The notes: a model not told the origin generated them from the sequence alone. Positions 11,451-21,775 are shown, counted from the first letter of the stretch. The stretch: DNA of 64,000 bases from Alnus glutinosa (GCF_958979055.1 NC_084886.1:36910154-36974153), one strand, 5' to 3'. Translations and numbers: made by a program.

Positions 11451-11854
11451 TGAGTAACTCTTGAACAAATTCTATCTAGTTCGAAAAATAAATAAACAGA
11501 TTATCTACCTCAATGATAAGTTGAAACTTAGCTCGTGTTCCAAAAACATTAAACCGGCCCAATGTCATTATTTGTGGAGATGAGATTAAGCCCAAATTTG
11601 CGCGGACTTATAGTAAATAGGTCCAGTCAAACCCTTCCATATAACGTAAGCATAGCATCCACCAGCCAAGAATTGGCGCCCTTAAAAATGGTGGGAAACT
11701 GGCGTTAATGTTATTGTTAGTAAATAAGAGAAGCCATAATGAAGGAGTGCATGTGAACCACACAAGAATCCGTTGAAGACCCTCCAAAATAGTGAAACCA
11801 ACCTCCCCCACATTGCCCTTAACCAAATTTTTTGTGTCAATTAATTAACCATAT
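11451..11854 (+). promoter_or_regulatory. Spacer and presumed promoter of the pectinesterase gene
   Basis: About 400 bases between the MULE target duplication and the pectinesterase ATG. I see no clear TATA box; TAAATAAG near 11731 is a weak candidate. If the core promoter lies here, the MULE displaced only distal elements. Confidence 0.3.
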
Positions 11855-13708
11855 ATGTCTTCCTCTTCTCGCCCATCGCCGCCACCGCTCCGTACAGCAA
11901 CAATGCATATTGCCTTGGCAATCGTCTTTGTGATCATCTCTGTCACTTTTACGGCTGACGTGCGTGCCTTGGATGTCCAAACGGTCATCAACTCTCCTTT
12001 ACTGACGGAAAAGATTAGCACCAACCGCACAATCAAGGTCGATATTAATGGGGATGGGGAATTCAAATCTGTCCAAGCGGCCATTGATTCTGTTCCTGAA
12101 GGCAATTCGCACTGGGTCATCATCCATGTTAGGAAAGGGGTCTACAGGTTATACAATATTTTTAATCATATCTGTCTGTGTAGGAGAAGCTTATAATTGT
12201 AACTTTTGCAATGAATGAATTAATAATGCTTGTTTATTTTTGGGTGGCAGAGAAAAGGTGCACATTCCAAAAAACAAGCCATATATATTCCTGAGAGGGA
12301 ATGGGAGAGGAAGATCGGCAATTGTATGGGCTGAAAGCTCTTCTGAAAACGTGGCATCTGCTACTTTTAGGGTCGAAGCCACCAATTTCATTGCCTTTGG
12401 GATTAGCTTCAAGGTCCATTAATTTATACTTCGATCTTGTTTGCCTATCTTTCTTTCTCCAAAGTTGTATGATATCTAACAAATAATCTTTATTTATTTA
12501 TTTATTTATTTTATGAATAAGTAAACATTTTCATTCAATAACTAAACCAATACAATTAAACAGCATAGAAGCTGAAACACAACAGGAATAACCTGTAAAA
12601 AAAACCAGGCTCTGTTTCAGACCCCCCAAAACAGAGCACAAAGACTAAAAAGAACTAGAATCAAGCTAGTAAATCCGCAGTAATATTCCAGTTTTGACAA
12701 AGAATAAGATTTGCCCGAGTCTTCGTAAATCTACCCCCTGCCCAAAAGTCTGGAGCGCATTTCATTTTGTTTTCAGAAACGAAAAACATTTATTCATTTA
12801 ATTTTCGATATTATCATTAGATTAACCTTTTCTCTTTTTTTTTTTTGGTTGTCTTGAACAATGCAGAATGAGGCTCCCACTGGGGTCGCTTATACGTCAC
12901 AAAATCAGTCAGTGGCAGTATTTGTTGGTGCAGACAAAGTAGCATTCTACCACTGCGCATTCTACAGTACACATAACACTCTCTTTGACTACAAAGGCAG
13001 GCATTACTACGATAATTGTTACATCCAAGGCTCCATCGACTTCATCTTTGGCCGTGGCAGATCCATCTTCCATGTAAGTAACTAAATTCACCTTCTATTT
13101 GGTGTCTGACAGTCCACAAATAGCGAGCCATGCATAATATTACAAATTTTGGATATATATATATATATATATATATGCAGAGCTGTGAGATCTTTGTGAT
13201 TTCAGACAAGAGGGTGAAGATTCATGGATCTGTCACAGCTCAAAACAGGGAAAGTAAAGACGAGAATAGTGGGTTTGTGTTTGTCAAAGGCAAGGTGTAT
13301 GGCGTTGGTGATGTATACTTGGGGAGAGCAAAAGGTGCATATTCCAGAGTGATTTTTGCAAAGACATACCTCTCTAAGACCATTGTACCGAAGGGCTGGA
13401 CCAATTGGAGCTTTGACGGTGCCACAGAGTAAGAAAGCTAGCTACCCCCACAGTTTCAATTCCCTTACGTACAGATTCCCCTATCATATTAGAATCACGT
13501 AAATCTTAAGCAGAATAATTTAGAAAGTGTTGTAATTAATTAATATTGAAACAGGAATCTACACCACGCGGAGTTTAAGTGCCATGGACCGGGATCGGAG
13601 TCAGAAGAGCGTGCTCCTTGGTCGAAACAACTCACTGAAAAAGAAGCTGCCCCCTTCCTTTCTATAGATTACATTGAAGGCAGGGAATGGCTGCCGGTGT
13701 GGATATGA
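11855..13708 (+). CDS. Pectinesterase (pectin methylesterase), short type without inhibitor pro-domain
   Basis: Exons 11855-12147, 12251-12413, 12867-13073, 13181-13428 and 13555-13708 join in frame to 354 residues. Residues 17-38 form a signal peptide or anchor. The right-handed beta-helix domain follows, with VQAAIDSVP, GVYREKVHIP, NEAPTG, GRHYYDNCYIQGSIDFIFG (nucleophile Asp210) and LGRAKGAYSR (Arg270). The enzyme would remove methyl groups from wall pectin in the apoplast. The usual GYQDTLY motif, which carries a catalytic Gln and Asp, is STHNTLF here (His188, Asn189), so the active site is non-canonical. I recall the same change in Arabidopsis pectinesterase 67, which suggests a conserved subgroup and not decay. 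There is no N-terminal inhibitor domain. Intron 2 holds an antisense retroelement tail. Confidence 0.92.
12487..12770 (-). mobile_element. Probable antisense retroelement 3' end in pectinesterase intron 2
   Basis: The plus strand shows a (TTTA)n tract followed by ATGAATAAGTAAACATTTTC. Read on the minus strand, this is a unique sequence ending in an A-rich simple tail, as in plant LINE 3' ends. A short open stretch before it (ending ANLILCQNWNITADLLA and a stop) looks like the end of a retroelement reading frame. No target duplication found. Confidence 0.4.
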
Positions 13709-14215
13709 AGAATATTGCTGTACGTGTGCTTCACAAATGGGTATGAAGAATATTAATATTAATTAATTTCTCGCGTTAATTCGTTTCAAATCAAATCCAT
13801 TTTTAGCCTTATATATAGTTTGAGGGTTTTATCATTTATGTGAATGTAGGTGGCGCCTTTGGGCTACCAATATATATATATATATAGTATATATATCAGG
13901 AATTGAATGTACAATGCGATTGCAGTAATTAATATCGACCTTGAATGGTAATCGGCCGGTACATTTAAACGGCGAAGTGCTACCAAAAGACGTTGCTAAT
14001 TAATTAATTAATTAATTAATTAGTTTTATTCTGAGTATATGATTGCATGGAAATGCATGCAGAATTAATTATATTTTTGGACGAAGAAGTTGTAGCTCGA
14101 TCTTAATTCATTTATTTCACATGTTAATTGATACATAAGTAGTACATCCATACAAAAGCATGGTATCACAATACGTCGGACATTGCTTCTAAGCTTTGAT
14201 CGCTTAATTTTCTCA
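13709..14215. other. Convergent spacer between pectinesterase and glycine-rich protein genes
   Basis: AT-rich, presumably holding both 3' UTRs. Contains short (AT)n near 13870-13900 and an (ATTA)n run at about 13997-14022. No gene seen. Confidence 0.5.
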
Positions 14216-15361
14216 TCAAAATCCCCCACCAATTCCCCCACCAGCACCTCCTCCAGCACCACCTCCACCACCAAACCCTCCTCCAACACCTCCTCCACCA
14301 CCAGCACCACCACCTACCCCACCTCCGGCTCCCCCTCCAACTCCTCCTCCTGCACCACCTCCAGCTCCCCCTCCAATTCCTCCACCACCACCAGCACCAC
14401 CTCCAAAGCCACCGCCTGCACCACCTCCATGGCCAGCTCCCCCTCCAACTCCTCCGCCACCACCAGCACCACCACCTACACCACCTCCGGCTCCCCCTCC
14501 AACTCCTCCTCCTGCACCACCACCAACACCGCCACCTTCACCACCTCCAGCTCCCCCTCCAATTCCTCCACCACCACCTTTTCCACCACCAGCACCACCT
14601 CCAAAACCACCGCCTGCACCACCTCCATGGCCAGCTCCCCCTCCAACTCCTCCGCCACCACCAGCACCACCACCTACACCACCTCCGGCTCCCCCTCCAA
14701 CTCCTCCTCCTGCACCACCACCAACACCGCCACCTTCACCACCTCCAGCTCCCCCTCCAATTCCTCCACCACCACCTTTTCCACCACCAGCACCACCTCC
14801 AAAACCACCACCTGCACCACCTCCATGGCCAGCTCCCCCTCCAACTCCTCCGCCACCACCTTTTCCACCCCCAAAGCCACCACCTGTACCACCTCCTACA
14901 CCACCTCCGGCTCCCCCTCCATGGCCAACTCCTACGCCACCACCTTTTCCACCTCCAAAGCCACCACCAGCACCACCACCTGCACCACCTCCAGCTCCTC
15001 CGCCACCACCTGTACCACCTCCTACACCACCTCCGGCTCCCCCTCCATGGCCAACTCCTACGCCACCACCTTTTCCACCTCCAAAGCCACCACCTGCACC
15101 ACCTCCGGCTCCCCCTCCAACTCCTCCTCCTGCACCACCGCCACCTCCAAGACCCCCTCCAGCCCCGCCACCAATTCCACCACCCTTACCAAATCCTCCG
15201 CCAACACCACCACCACCTCCGAGGCCTCCACCTCCTATGCCATCAGAAAATGTATCTTTCTCAATTTTTCGACACTCTGACAGCCCTATCACCAAGAATA
15301 CCAGAATCACACCAAACACACCAACGTACTTAGAAAACCTCCCCATGTTTGTTCGAAACAA
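14216..15361 (-). CDS. Glycine-rich cell-wall structural protein with signal peptide
   Basis: A single-exon frame of 381 residues. The second Met (15346) gives a textbook signal peptide (MGRFSKYVGVFGVILVFLVI, then GLSEC) and may be the real start. After a short charged segment (RKIEKDTFSDG) the protein is almost wholly GGG-x-GGG, where x is A, V, F, I, K or H, the class I glycine-rich protein pattern of secreted wall proteins. The coding DNA is a minisatellite: 14433-14630 and 14631-14828 are 198-base (66-residue) tandem copies differing at one base I can see, and a 126-base period links about 14881 and 15007. Such proteins are thought to strengthen vascular or epidermal walls. The plus-strand threonine/serine/proline-rich frames are shadows. 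Confidence 0.88.
   Translation of the reverse strand: MFRTNMGRFSKYVGVFGVILVFLVIGLSECRKIEKDTFSDGIGGGGLGGGGGVGGGFGKGGGIGGGAGGGLGGGGGAGGGVGGGAGGGAGGGFGGGKGGGVGVGHGGGAGGGVGGGTGGGGGAGGGAGGGAGGGFGGGKGGGVGVGHGGGAGGGVGGGTGGGFGGGKGGGGGVGGGAGHGGGAGGGFGGGAGGGKGGGGGIGGGAGGGEGGGVGGGAGGGVGGGAGGGVGGGAGGGGGVGGGAGHGGGAGGGFGGGAGGGKGGGGGIGGGAGGGEGGGVGGGAGGGVGGGAGGGVGGGAGGGGGVGGGAGHGGGAGGGFGGGAGGGGGIGGGAGGGAGGGVGGGAGGGVGGGAGGGGGVGGGFGGGGGAGGGAGGGIGGGF
14433..14828 (-). repeat. 198-base tandem duplication inside the glycine-rich protein gene
   Basis: Two adjacent 198-base copies with one difference (CCACCGCCTG in the first, CCACCACCTG in the second). The period is a multiple of three, so the frame is kept and 66 residues were added. 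A partial third copy starts at 14829. Confidence 0.9.
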
Positions 15362-15434
15362 AAGGAGGGAAATATTAAATATAAGATGTGAATATTTGCT
15401 TTGTAGGTACGTTTAGCAGATCGAGTGGTAAAGG

Positions 15435-15442
15435 TTTTATAG
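15435..15442 (-). promoter_or_regulatory. TATA box of the glycine-rich protein gene
   Basis: CTATAAAA on the minus strand, 74-89 bases upstream of the two candidate ATGs, a normal plant spacing. Confidence 0.6.
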
Positions 15443-15920
15443 TGCAAGTATTAAGAGACAACATTAATTCATGCAGTTGAACTCTACTCAACTTAATTTT
15501 GTTACATGCAATTGCGACTGTGGACCATTAATAAGGCCAGCTAGCTTAATGAAAATGGCGCAAAATTCAACTGGTTTGAAAAGGAAAGGCTCACGGCCGG
15601 TGAAATCATAATGGTATATAGTCTACATATAGACCGACGTCCCACCTCCCAACTACTTCCAAAATGTACAACACTACCCCCACCGTCACCTGTCCAATTC
15701 GTCTCTAATCAGCTACTTCGCGTCCTTGTCTGCGTCAGTTTGACACCAGCCTATTATCAGGTTATGACTTATGAGTATCACAAACCACGCTTTATGAGCT
15801 TACTTTTTCTGTCTCTCTCGCTCACGATCTTCCCGCTCGTAATTACAGCTACGTACGATCGGTGGAGTACTCATATCTTTTTTTTTATCCTTCCAAATTT
15901 GTCCATGATTATTATAGTCT
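15443..15920. other. Promoter-side spacer upstream of the glycine-rich protein gene
   Basis: No gene recognised. A plus-strand frame at 15611-15955 (114 codons) has a leucine-rich hydrophobic stretch but no family I know, and its end runs into the inverted-repeat element starting near 15925. Confidence 0.4.
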
Positions 15921-16410
15921 TATACCTCATTTGTTTCGGGGTTTTAATATTTTAGTTATTTTTTTAGTATTTGGTAGAGACGAAAATAATACTCAATGAA
16001 ATTTATTTTTAGTTTGACCGTAAAAACCTCTTTAATTTTTAAAAAATGATTTACGGTTTACTAGAATTGTTGGTAGCCCGGTTCTTCCGCCGAAGATTTC
16101 TGAATTTTGGTATCTGATTACTGAAATCAGCGGCACTGATCAGATTTCGGCAACAACCACCGGAATCCGGCCGGTGCCAGAATCTGGACTACTAGATTCC
16201 GATGACGTTGTCGAATTTCGACCAAACTATTCCAGATTCTAACAAAACTGGTTGGAATCTAGTAACAGCGGTCGGACGTCGCTGAATTCCATTTTACATC
16301 GTTGGTGATTTTTTTGTAAATGCCGGAATATATTTTCAGAAAAAATATTTTTTTGAAAAATTATTTCGTTGAAAATATTTTACGATCAAAAGCATTTTAC
16401 GATCATGAAA

Positions 16411-17105
16411 GAGGGCTGCTACACTTACAACCAAGTTCCCACGCCCAACTTCTCACAACCTGACGTGGCATGCCACGTTAGATTTTTTTTTTTTTTTTTT
16501 CCCGTTTTCCACCCTCGAATTGCCCACCCCGAGGCCGGAATCCGGCCGGGGAAGGGCCGGATTCAGCCATTCTCCGGCCAACCAAACGGGATCCGACCGT
16601 TCTGGCTGAGGAAAGGACAGCCGGCTCTCCAAATCCCGAGATGCAGTCGCCGGCGATCTTTGGGGTCTGGATCTCGTCGTCTCGGTTGCGCCGGCGTCGT
16701 TCCGGTTGTATCTACCTCGGTGAGGCCCTTCGTCGGTGGGTGTGTTTCCGGATCTTCTTCGGTGGGTGCGTTTTCGATCCGGGTGTGCTGAGTTTTCCGA
16801 TGACTCCGGTGAGATCGGCCGGGTCCAGCGGCGCGGAGGGTCCACGTGGAACGACGGTCGGCTTCAGGCGGCGCGGGGTTCTTCTCCACGCACGGATCCG
16901 ACCCAAAACTCGGGTGTGCGTGATCTGGGGTGCCGGATGGGTGTTGCCGGCGTGGTCCGTGGTGGACAGTGACGGCTTGTTCCGGGGTGGGCGGTGCCTG
17001 TGTGGGTCGCCGGGGTAGGCGGCGCTGGGATGGTTCAGGGTGGGTGGCGCCGGGGTGGGTGGTTTTGGTTTTGGATCGAAGAAGAATGAGAGAGAAGAAG
17101 AAGAA

Positions 17106-17203
<98 letters not shown>

Positions 17204-17241
17204 CGTTGGTTGAAAATGAAAAAAAGAAAAAGAAAAAGAAA

Positions 17242-17291
<50 letters not shown>

Positions 17292-17362
17292 GATGTGAAA
17301 ATTCCACATCAGGTTGTAAAAATTTGGTTGTAAGGATTTGGTAGTAAGTGTAGCATTTTCCT
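16411..17362. mobile_element. MULE-type non-autonomous element with GC-rich cargo (Pack-MULE-like)
   Basis: Inverted ends of about 65 bases (left GGGCTGCTACACTTACAACC; right, in reverse complement, GAAAATGCTACACTTACTACC) both continue to a shared CACAACCTGA-type word. An 8-base direct repeat TCATGAAA at 16403-16410 and 17363-17370 is the target duplication, with a ninth base differing. The interior (about 16500-17080) is strongly GC-rich, unlike all surrounding DNA, and reads on both strands without a clear family. It is followed by (GA)n at 17111-17197 and (TA)n at 17251-17289. A GC-rich, gene-like insert between MULE ends suggests a captured gene fragment, but I cannot name its source. Confidence 0.7.
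17111..17197 (+). repeat. (GA)n microsatellite
   Basis: About 87 bases of near-perfect GA repeat inside the GC-rich element. It creates the RERERE and SLSLSL frames, which are not proteins. Confidence 0.95.
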
Positions 17363-17500
17363 TCATGAAAACAAATATCTTCTCCAAAAACATAAGGGGG
17401 TCTTGACATTAAAACTTTCAAGATGTATCTAATTCAAGATGAAGATGGACCGGAAACTGCTCCATTCAAAGAGTCTTTAGACTTAATTCTGAAAGTGAAA

Positions 17501-17644
17501 TGATTCTTTCACAACTCTTTTGTACAATTCATACACAACCCAGACACATTGGGCAGGACCCACATGTGAAACCTACATACATGAGTCTCACCTAATGTGT
17601 CTAGGTTGTATGGGAGTTGTACAAAAATGGTTGTACATGAATCA
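17501..17644. mobile_element. Foldback MITE
   Basis: The two halves are inverted copies of each other: left TGATTCTTTCACAACTC..TTGTACAA..ATACAACCCAGACACATT, right the reverse complement with ATACAACCTAGACACATTAG. Arms are about 60 bases with a short loop. Confidence 0.65.
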
Positions 17645-17885
17645 CTCATCATTATGAAAAACAAATATCTCAAAAACAAGTAATCGGAGATATTGAAAAT
17701 AGCTCGACTATAGGGAGAGGAAGAAAAGCCGTAGTGCGCGTTAAAAGAAGCAACAGATTGAGCTTTAGAAAGCCGTTTCGCTAACGAACAAGCAATGGAC
17801 GAGCGCGCTAGCGCGAAAGCCGTTGCGTGTTAGTGCATTCGTTTTCTTGCAACATCCGTTTTCTTTGAGCGTTAGTTTTTTATAT

Positions 17886-18158
17886 GGGAAAATTACATTA
17901 ATATTGGTCTATATAGTTGGCCTAAATTACAAATCACTCTTTGTCGTATTTAAATTAATTCAGAAATCCATGTGGTTGGTCTAATTTATTAGTGCTGACA
18001 TGGCGCCTAATTGAATTTGTTAAAATTTTTAACGGAATTTAACTCTAGGGAGAGATTTGTAAATTACCAACCACAAGGATTTCTGAATTAATTTTGATAC
18101 AACGGGGAGTGATTTATAATTTACGTTAACCACACGGACCAATAATATAATTTTTCAC
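17886..18158. mobile_element. Foldback element with ~100-base inverted arms
   Basis: The left arm starts GGGAAAATTACATTAATATTG and the right arm, in reverse complement, starts GTGAAAAATTATATTATTGG. Both continue with AATTAATTCAGAAATCC and TGGTTGGT at matching distances. Long arms and a small centre suggest a MULE-type or foldback MITE. No clear target duplication. Confidence 0.65.
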
Positions 18159-19336
18159 TTTTATTTATTTATTTATCTATTTATTTTATTTTTTATAACC
18201 ATCGCATTAAACATTAATTTTGGGCAGCCACCCCCAAGTGTCGGGGGTGGCTGCACCCCACCCCTAGGCGCTGGAGGTGGCCATGCGCCACCCCCAAACT
18301 TACGAATTCTATTTTCTATTTTATTTTTTTAAAAAAAATAGTTTTTAAGTTTTATTTATTTATATTTTTAATATTTTTTTATTTTTTTATTATAATGGAC
18401 ATGTGTCGATTTTCTATTGGCTATGACGTGACAAACTCAAGAATTATGTTAACTTGGTGGACGGAAAACAAGTTATCTATTACATTCTTTACTTGCATTT
18501 AAATATTATTTCTCATTCTTTTCTTATTATATTTTTGCCAACACTCAACGAAGAGAAAATATTGAATTTTCACACATTTTTTGAGCTACACCGTACAAAT
18601 GTTGCACCGGTTCAACATTCTAACAGGATTACACAATTTATGGAAAAAGAAAAAGAAAAAGCAATTGATCATTCTTTTTTTAAAAGAAAAGCAACAAAAA
18701 TACAAAATACAAAAGAAAAACAAAGCTGCTAGAAACATACAATAAGATTAATAATTCTTAAAATTGACCATACAATTGCCACATGTACTTGATAAGGTCG
18801 AATAGCAGCTGATAATGAGTTTGACCGTCTCTAATGTTTACATGCCTCTCAATGAACTCCAGAGATCTATGGGTATGCTCGTGAAAAATTTGTACATAGG
18901 GAGTTTCATCGATTTATTCATATTCAATGTAGCATCGTCAGTATTTCGTTTGTCTTCAATAATCATGTTATCTATTATTATGCATGCTTTTTATAATGAA
19001 AAGTGAGTGGGAGAGAGATGGATATATACAGGGATGGAGCCGGAAAGTATTTTAGACAAGGGCCAAAGCATTTTTTTTTTTTTTTTAAAAAAAAAAAATA
19101 CTAAAGAAAATATACTTCCAAGCTATCATTCACGAATATCAGCCATCAGATAACTACGACAAGAAAAAGATTGATAATGGCATGAAGTCTTGGATAAACA
19201 AGAGGAAGGCTTATGACATTGATGAAACTGACCCTCGAAATCAACAGAGTTGTTCCCGAAGACGTACGACCTATGGTTAGACATGAAAGTTAACATTAAA
19301 GATCGAGCAGGAGGTTCTGATTGAGATGAGATGTCC
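18159..19336. other. AT-rich spacer with a GC-rich hairpin
   Basis: Contains the 12-bp perfect hairpin at 18224-18254, flanked by GC-rich CACCCC words, and a segment around 18385-18430 (ACATGTGTCGATTTTCTATT) that resembles 62385-62420, pointing to a shared repeat family. No gene seen. Confidence 0.5.
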
Positions 19337-19340
19337 TTAT

Positions 19341-19986
19341 AGCACTAGTAGCAGATGCCCTATATGTGGTTCCCTTATCTAAAATAGGAAAAATTTGAAA
19401 AAAGTTCCAAAATCAAGCCACAGCAGTTGCCCTATTTTAGGGCTCCATCCTTAGGTAGCTACAGTGCTACTCAATACATTGGGTAACACTGTAGCTACCA
19501 ATAGATTATTTTAATAAAAAAAAATCTCTCTCTCCTCTCTCCTCTCTTATTGCCCACTCTCTTCTTCTTCTTTTTTTTGCAGCTCAGCACCAGCACCCCA
19601 TGCCTTCGAAGAATTCGCCACTCATTCTAGTAAAGTGAAGAAAGACAAGCAATAACCATACAATTCGAATTCAATTTTCTTTTCTCAACAACCAAACAGT
19701 CACTATAAGAACAAAATAGACATAAACAGAGTAAAATTAAACACACAGATTTCATTCACAAAGCAAAGTGAATCAATCTCTCCTCCGAGTCCATTCCTCC
19801 AGCCGCCACAGAGCGCTGTGAAACATCATCGTCGTTGTCGATCTCCAAGTCGTCCTCGTCCTGGAACACCTCCAAACTCCACATCTCAAAAACCCCCAAA
19901 ATACAACTCGAAATCAACAAATAAAGAACAACAAAGCAACAAAACCAATAAATCAATGGAGGAGACAATAGAGAGATTCAGAGACA

Positions 19987-20084
<98 letters not shown>

Positions 20085-20335
20085 AGAGTCAGAAGATGCT
20101 CTGCAGAGACAAATGGAGAGAAAGAAGAAACTAGAAAGATGGAGAAGAGAGAGAACACACTTTTTTGGAATTAAAAAAATATATATTAAAAGTAAAAAAT
20201 ATTATTTTATTGATATAAGGAAGATTAAGGAAATCTGTTGTGGGGTATTTTTTTTTATAGGAAAAAAAAAGTGGTTTGATTCACTAAATTTTCCTTAAAT
20301 TAAGGAAAATAGTTGGGTGTCTGTTGCTAATGCTC
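19341..20335. mobile_element. PIF/Harbinger-like non-autonomous element with gene-like cargo
   Basis: The left end AGCACTAGTAGCAGATGCCC and the right end in reverse complement (AGAGCATTAGCAACAGACACCC) are similar and are followed on both sides by a TAAGGAAAA/AATAGGAAAAA word. Such ends resemble PIF/Harbinger MITEs, whose duplication is TTA or TAA; here the flanks are ambiguous. The interior has a GCAG acceptor-like site near 19583, a GC-rich stretch at 19780-19890 that on the minus strand reads MWSLEVFQDEDDLEIDNDDD, and a 90-base (GA)n tract. The GC-rich part may be captured host sequence, source unknown. Confidence 0.5.
19990..20081 (+). repeat. (GA)n microsatellite
   Basis: About 92 bases of perfect AG/GA repeat within the Harbinger-like element. 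Confidence 0.95.
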
Positions 20336-20519
20336 TATAGAGAATATATTTTGCTTGATGTCATGGATGCCATAAACAATCTGCACTTGGATGCACACTC
20401 AGTTCAATCATCTGGATCTGCTTCTAATGGCATTCAATTCTAACATTGACCTTAAAATCTAAGGTTTGTCCTTCATCCTGATTTAGCTAGGGAGACTCCA
20501 GAAGTTAATTTTCCCTTAA

Positions 20520-21435
20520 TGCTCCGTTTGTTTCGGCGTAAACTGATTTCTGAAAAATGATTTCGGTATTTTTCGGTGTTTGGTAGGAGCGAAAAATAAT
20601 AATCAACCAAAAAATGATATATGTTTGACAAAAAATGCTTAGTAAATTTTAGAAAATGATTTACGCTTTTTAGCGTAAATCATTTTTCAAAGACACCAGA
20701 CGCATTCAACCATTTTAAACGACACAGTCGACCTTCACGTTCAAATAGTCGACCATCACCAAAATCTTACCGGTACTGAAATTTGCCAACATCTGGTCCA
20801 TGTCTTCGGAATTTGGCGACGGAATCCGGTCAGCCCAGATTCCGACGACCAAACTGGTCATATTCCAGCCATCCAACCGGATTTTGGTCGTCTGGCCGAA
20901 TCTGGCCAGAACATCCGGACCGACTAGCCGGATAGATCTGGCCAGAATATCCCGGCCAGAACGGCCGAATTCTAGCAGTTCTGGCAAGATTCCGGCCAGT
21001 AGGCCGAAGTTCGGCTGTTCTGTGCCGAATTCCAGCAATTTTGGCCGGAATCTAGTCACTTTTGCCGTAATCTGGCCACTTTCGCCGGAATCCGGCCAAC
21101 CCAGATTCTGACGAAACTATTCGGATTCCGGCATTTATTTTGGATTCTGGCTATAGTAGTCGGAATCCGGTAAAAGTGGCCGAAATCCTGTCAGTCAGTC
21201 AGAGAATCTCGTCTCCGGTGATTTTTATATTATTTTACATTAATATTTATATGTTTTGAATAAAAATTGATTTTTATAGGTTAATATGATTGAATAAAAA
21301 TATAAAAAATATTTGTGATTTTCCGTACGCGTCAAACACCGAAAAATGCTTTCGGCGAAAAATATTTTCCAGAAAAATGACTTCCCTAAAACCATTTTAC
21401 GACGGAAACCATTTTACATAGAAACAAACGAAGCA
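20520..21435. mobile_element. Inverted-repeat element of the CCGGAATC family, intact copy
   Basis: Ends GCTCCGTTTGTTTC (left) and GAAACAAACGAAGC (right) are inverted partners with one mismatch. Inner ends carry TTTTCGGTGTTTGG and its counterpart CAAACACCGAAAAATG. The centre (about 20800-21190) is a run of degenerate 10-20 base words close to GGCCGGAATCC and TCTGGCCAGAA. No protein is encoded; the frames across the centre arise from the repeat. Second copy at 15925-17378. Confidence 0.7.
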
Positions 21436-21629
21436 TAAGTTGCTGAATGTTGATTCTTTTGACTTGGTTCCAGTTTCGAGTAGCAGCAATGGCACCCGCG
21501 GGAATGATCAAACAAGCACTCTGGAAAATTGCTTGCAAGTGTTGAGAAGCCATATTTAAGCTAGTTATTAGCAACTTGTATTTTTTTTTCTAAGAAATTG
21601 GGGGGCTATCGCCCCTTCCGGCGTATTAG

Positions 21630-21775
21630 GATCCTCTTCAGTTCAAGAGAACTGGAGAGTATTTAGTCCCTTATAATGTAAGGGTATTTTTGTCTCAAAA
21701 AATATGAAAAGACAAAAATATTCCTACATTATAAGGGACTAAATATTCTTCAGTTCCCTTGAATTGGAGAGGATC
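21630..21775. repeat. Near-perfect 146-base hairpin (foldback MITE)
   Basis: Arms of about 66 bases (starting GATCCTCTTCAGTTCAAG and ending in the reverse complement) surround a loop near CAAAAAATATGAA. Very few mismatches. The arms share TTTAGTCCCTTATAATGTA in inverted copies. Confidence 0.8.

Larger units (their letters stand above)
15925..17378. mobile_element. Older inverted-repeat element of the CCGGAATC family, split by a later insertion
   Basis: The left tip (CTCATTTGTTTCGGGG) and the part up to 16410 match the larger copy at 20520-21435 in order: tip, TTTGGTAG with GACGAAAATAAT, a block of CCGGAATC-like words, then AAAAATATTTT...TTTTACGATCA. The right tip (GAAAACAAATATC) lies only after the inserted element, at about 17368-17378. 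Tips of CTCATTTGTTTC and GAAAACAAAT are inverted partners. Superfamily uncertain. Confidence 0.6.

Noticed and set aside
14183..15280. Long plus-strand Thr/Ser/Pro-rich open frame (365 codons)
   Set aside because: It is the antisense shadow of the glycine-rich protein gene, which has a signal peptide, a TATA box and a sensible stop on the minus strand.
16453..17421. Several long overlapping frames on both strands rich in Arg/Glu, Ser/Leu or Tyr/Ile
   Set aside because: They are produced by (GA)n and (TA)n tracts and the GC-rich insert of one transposon; no domain is recognisable.
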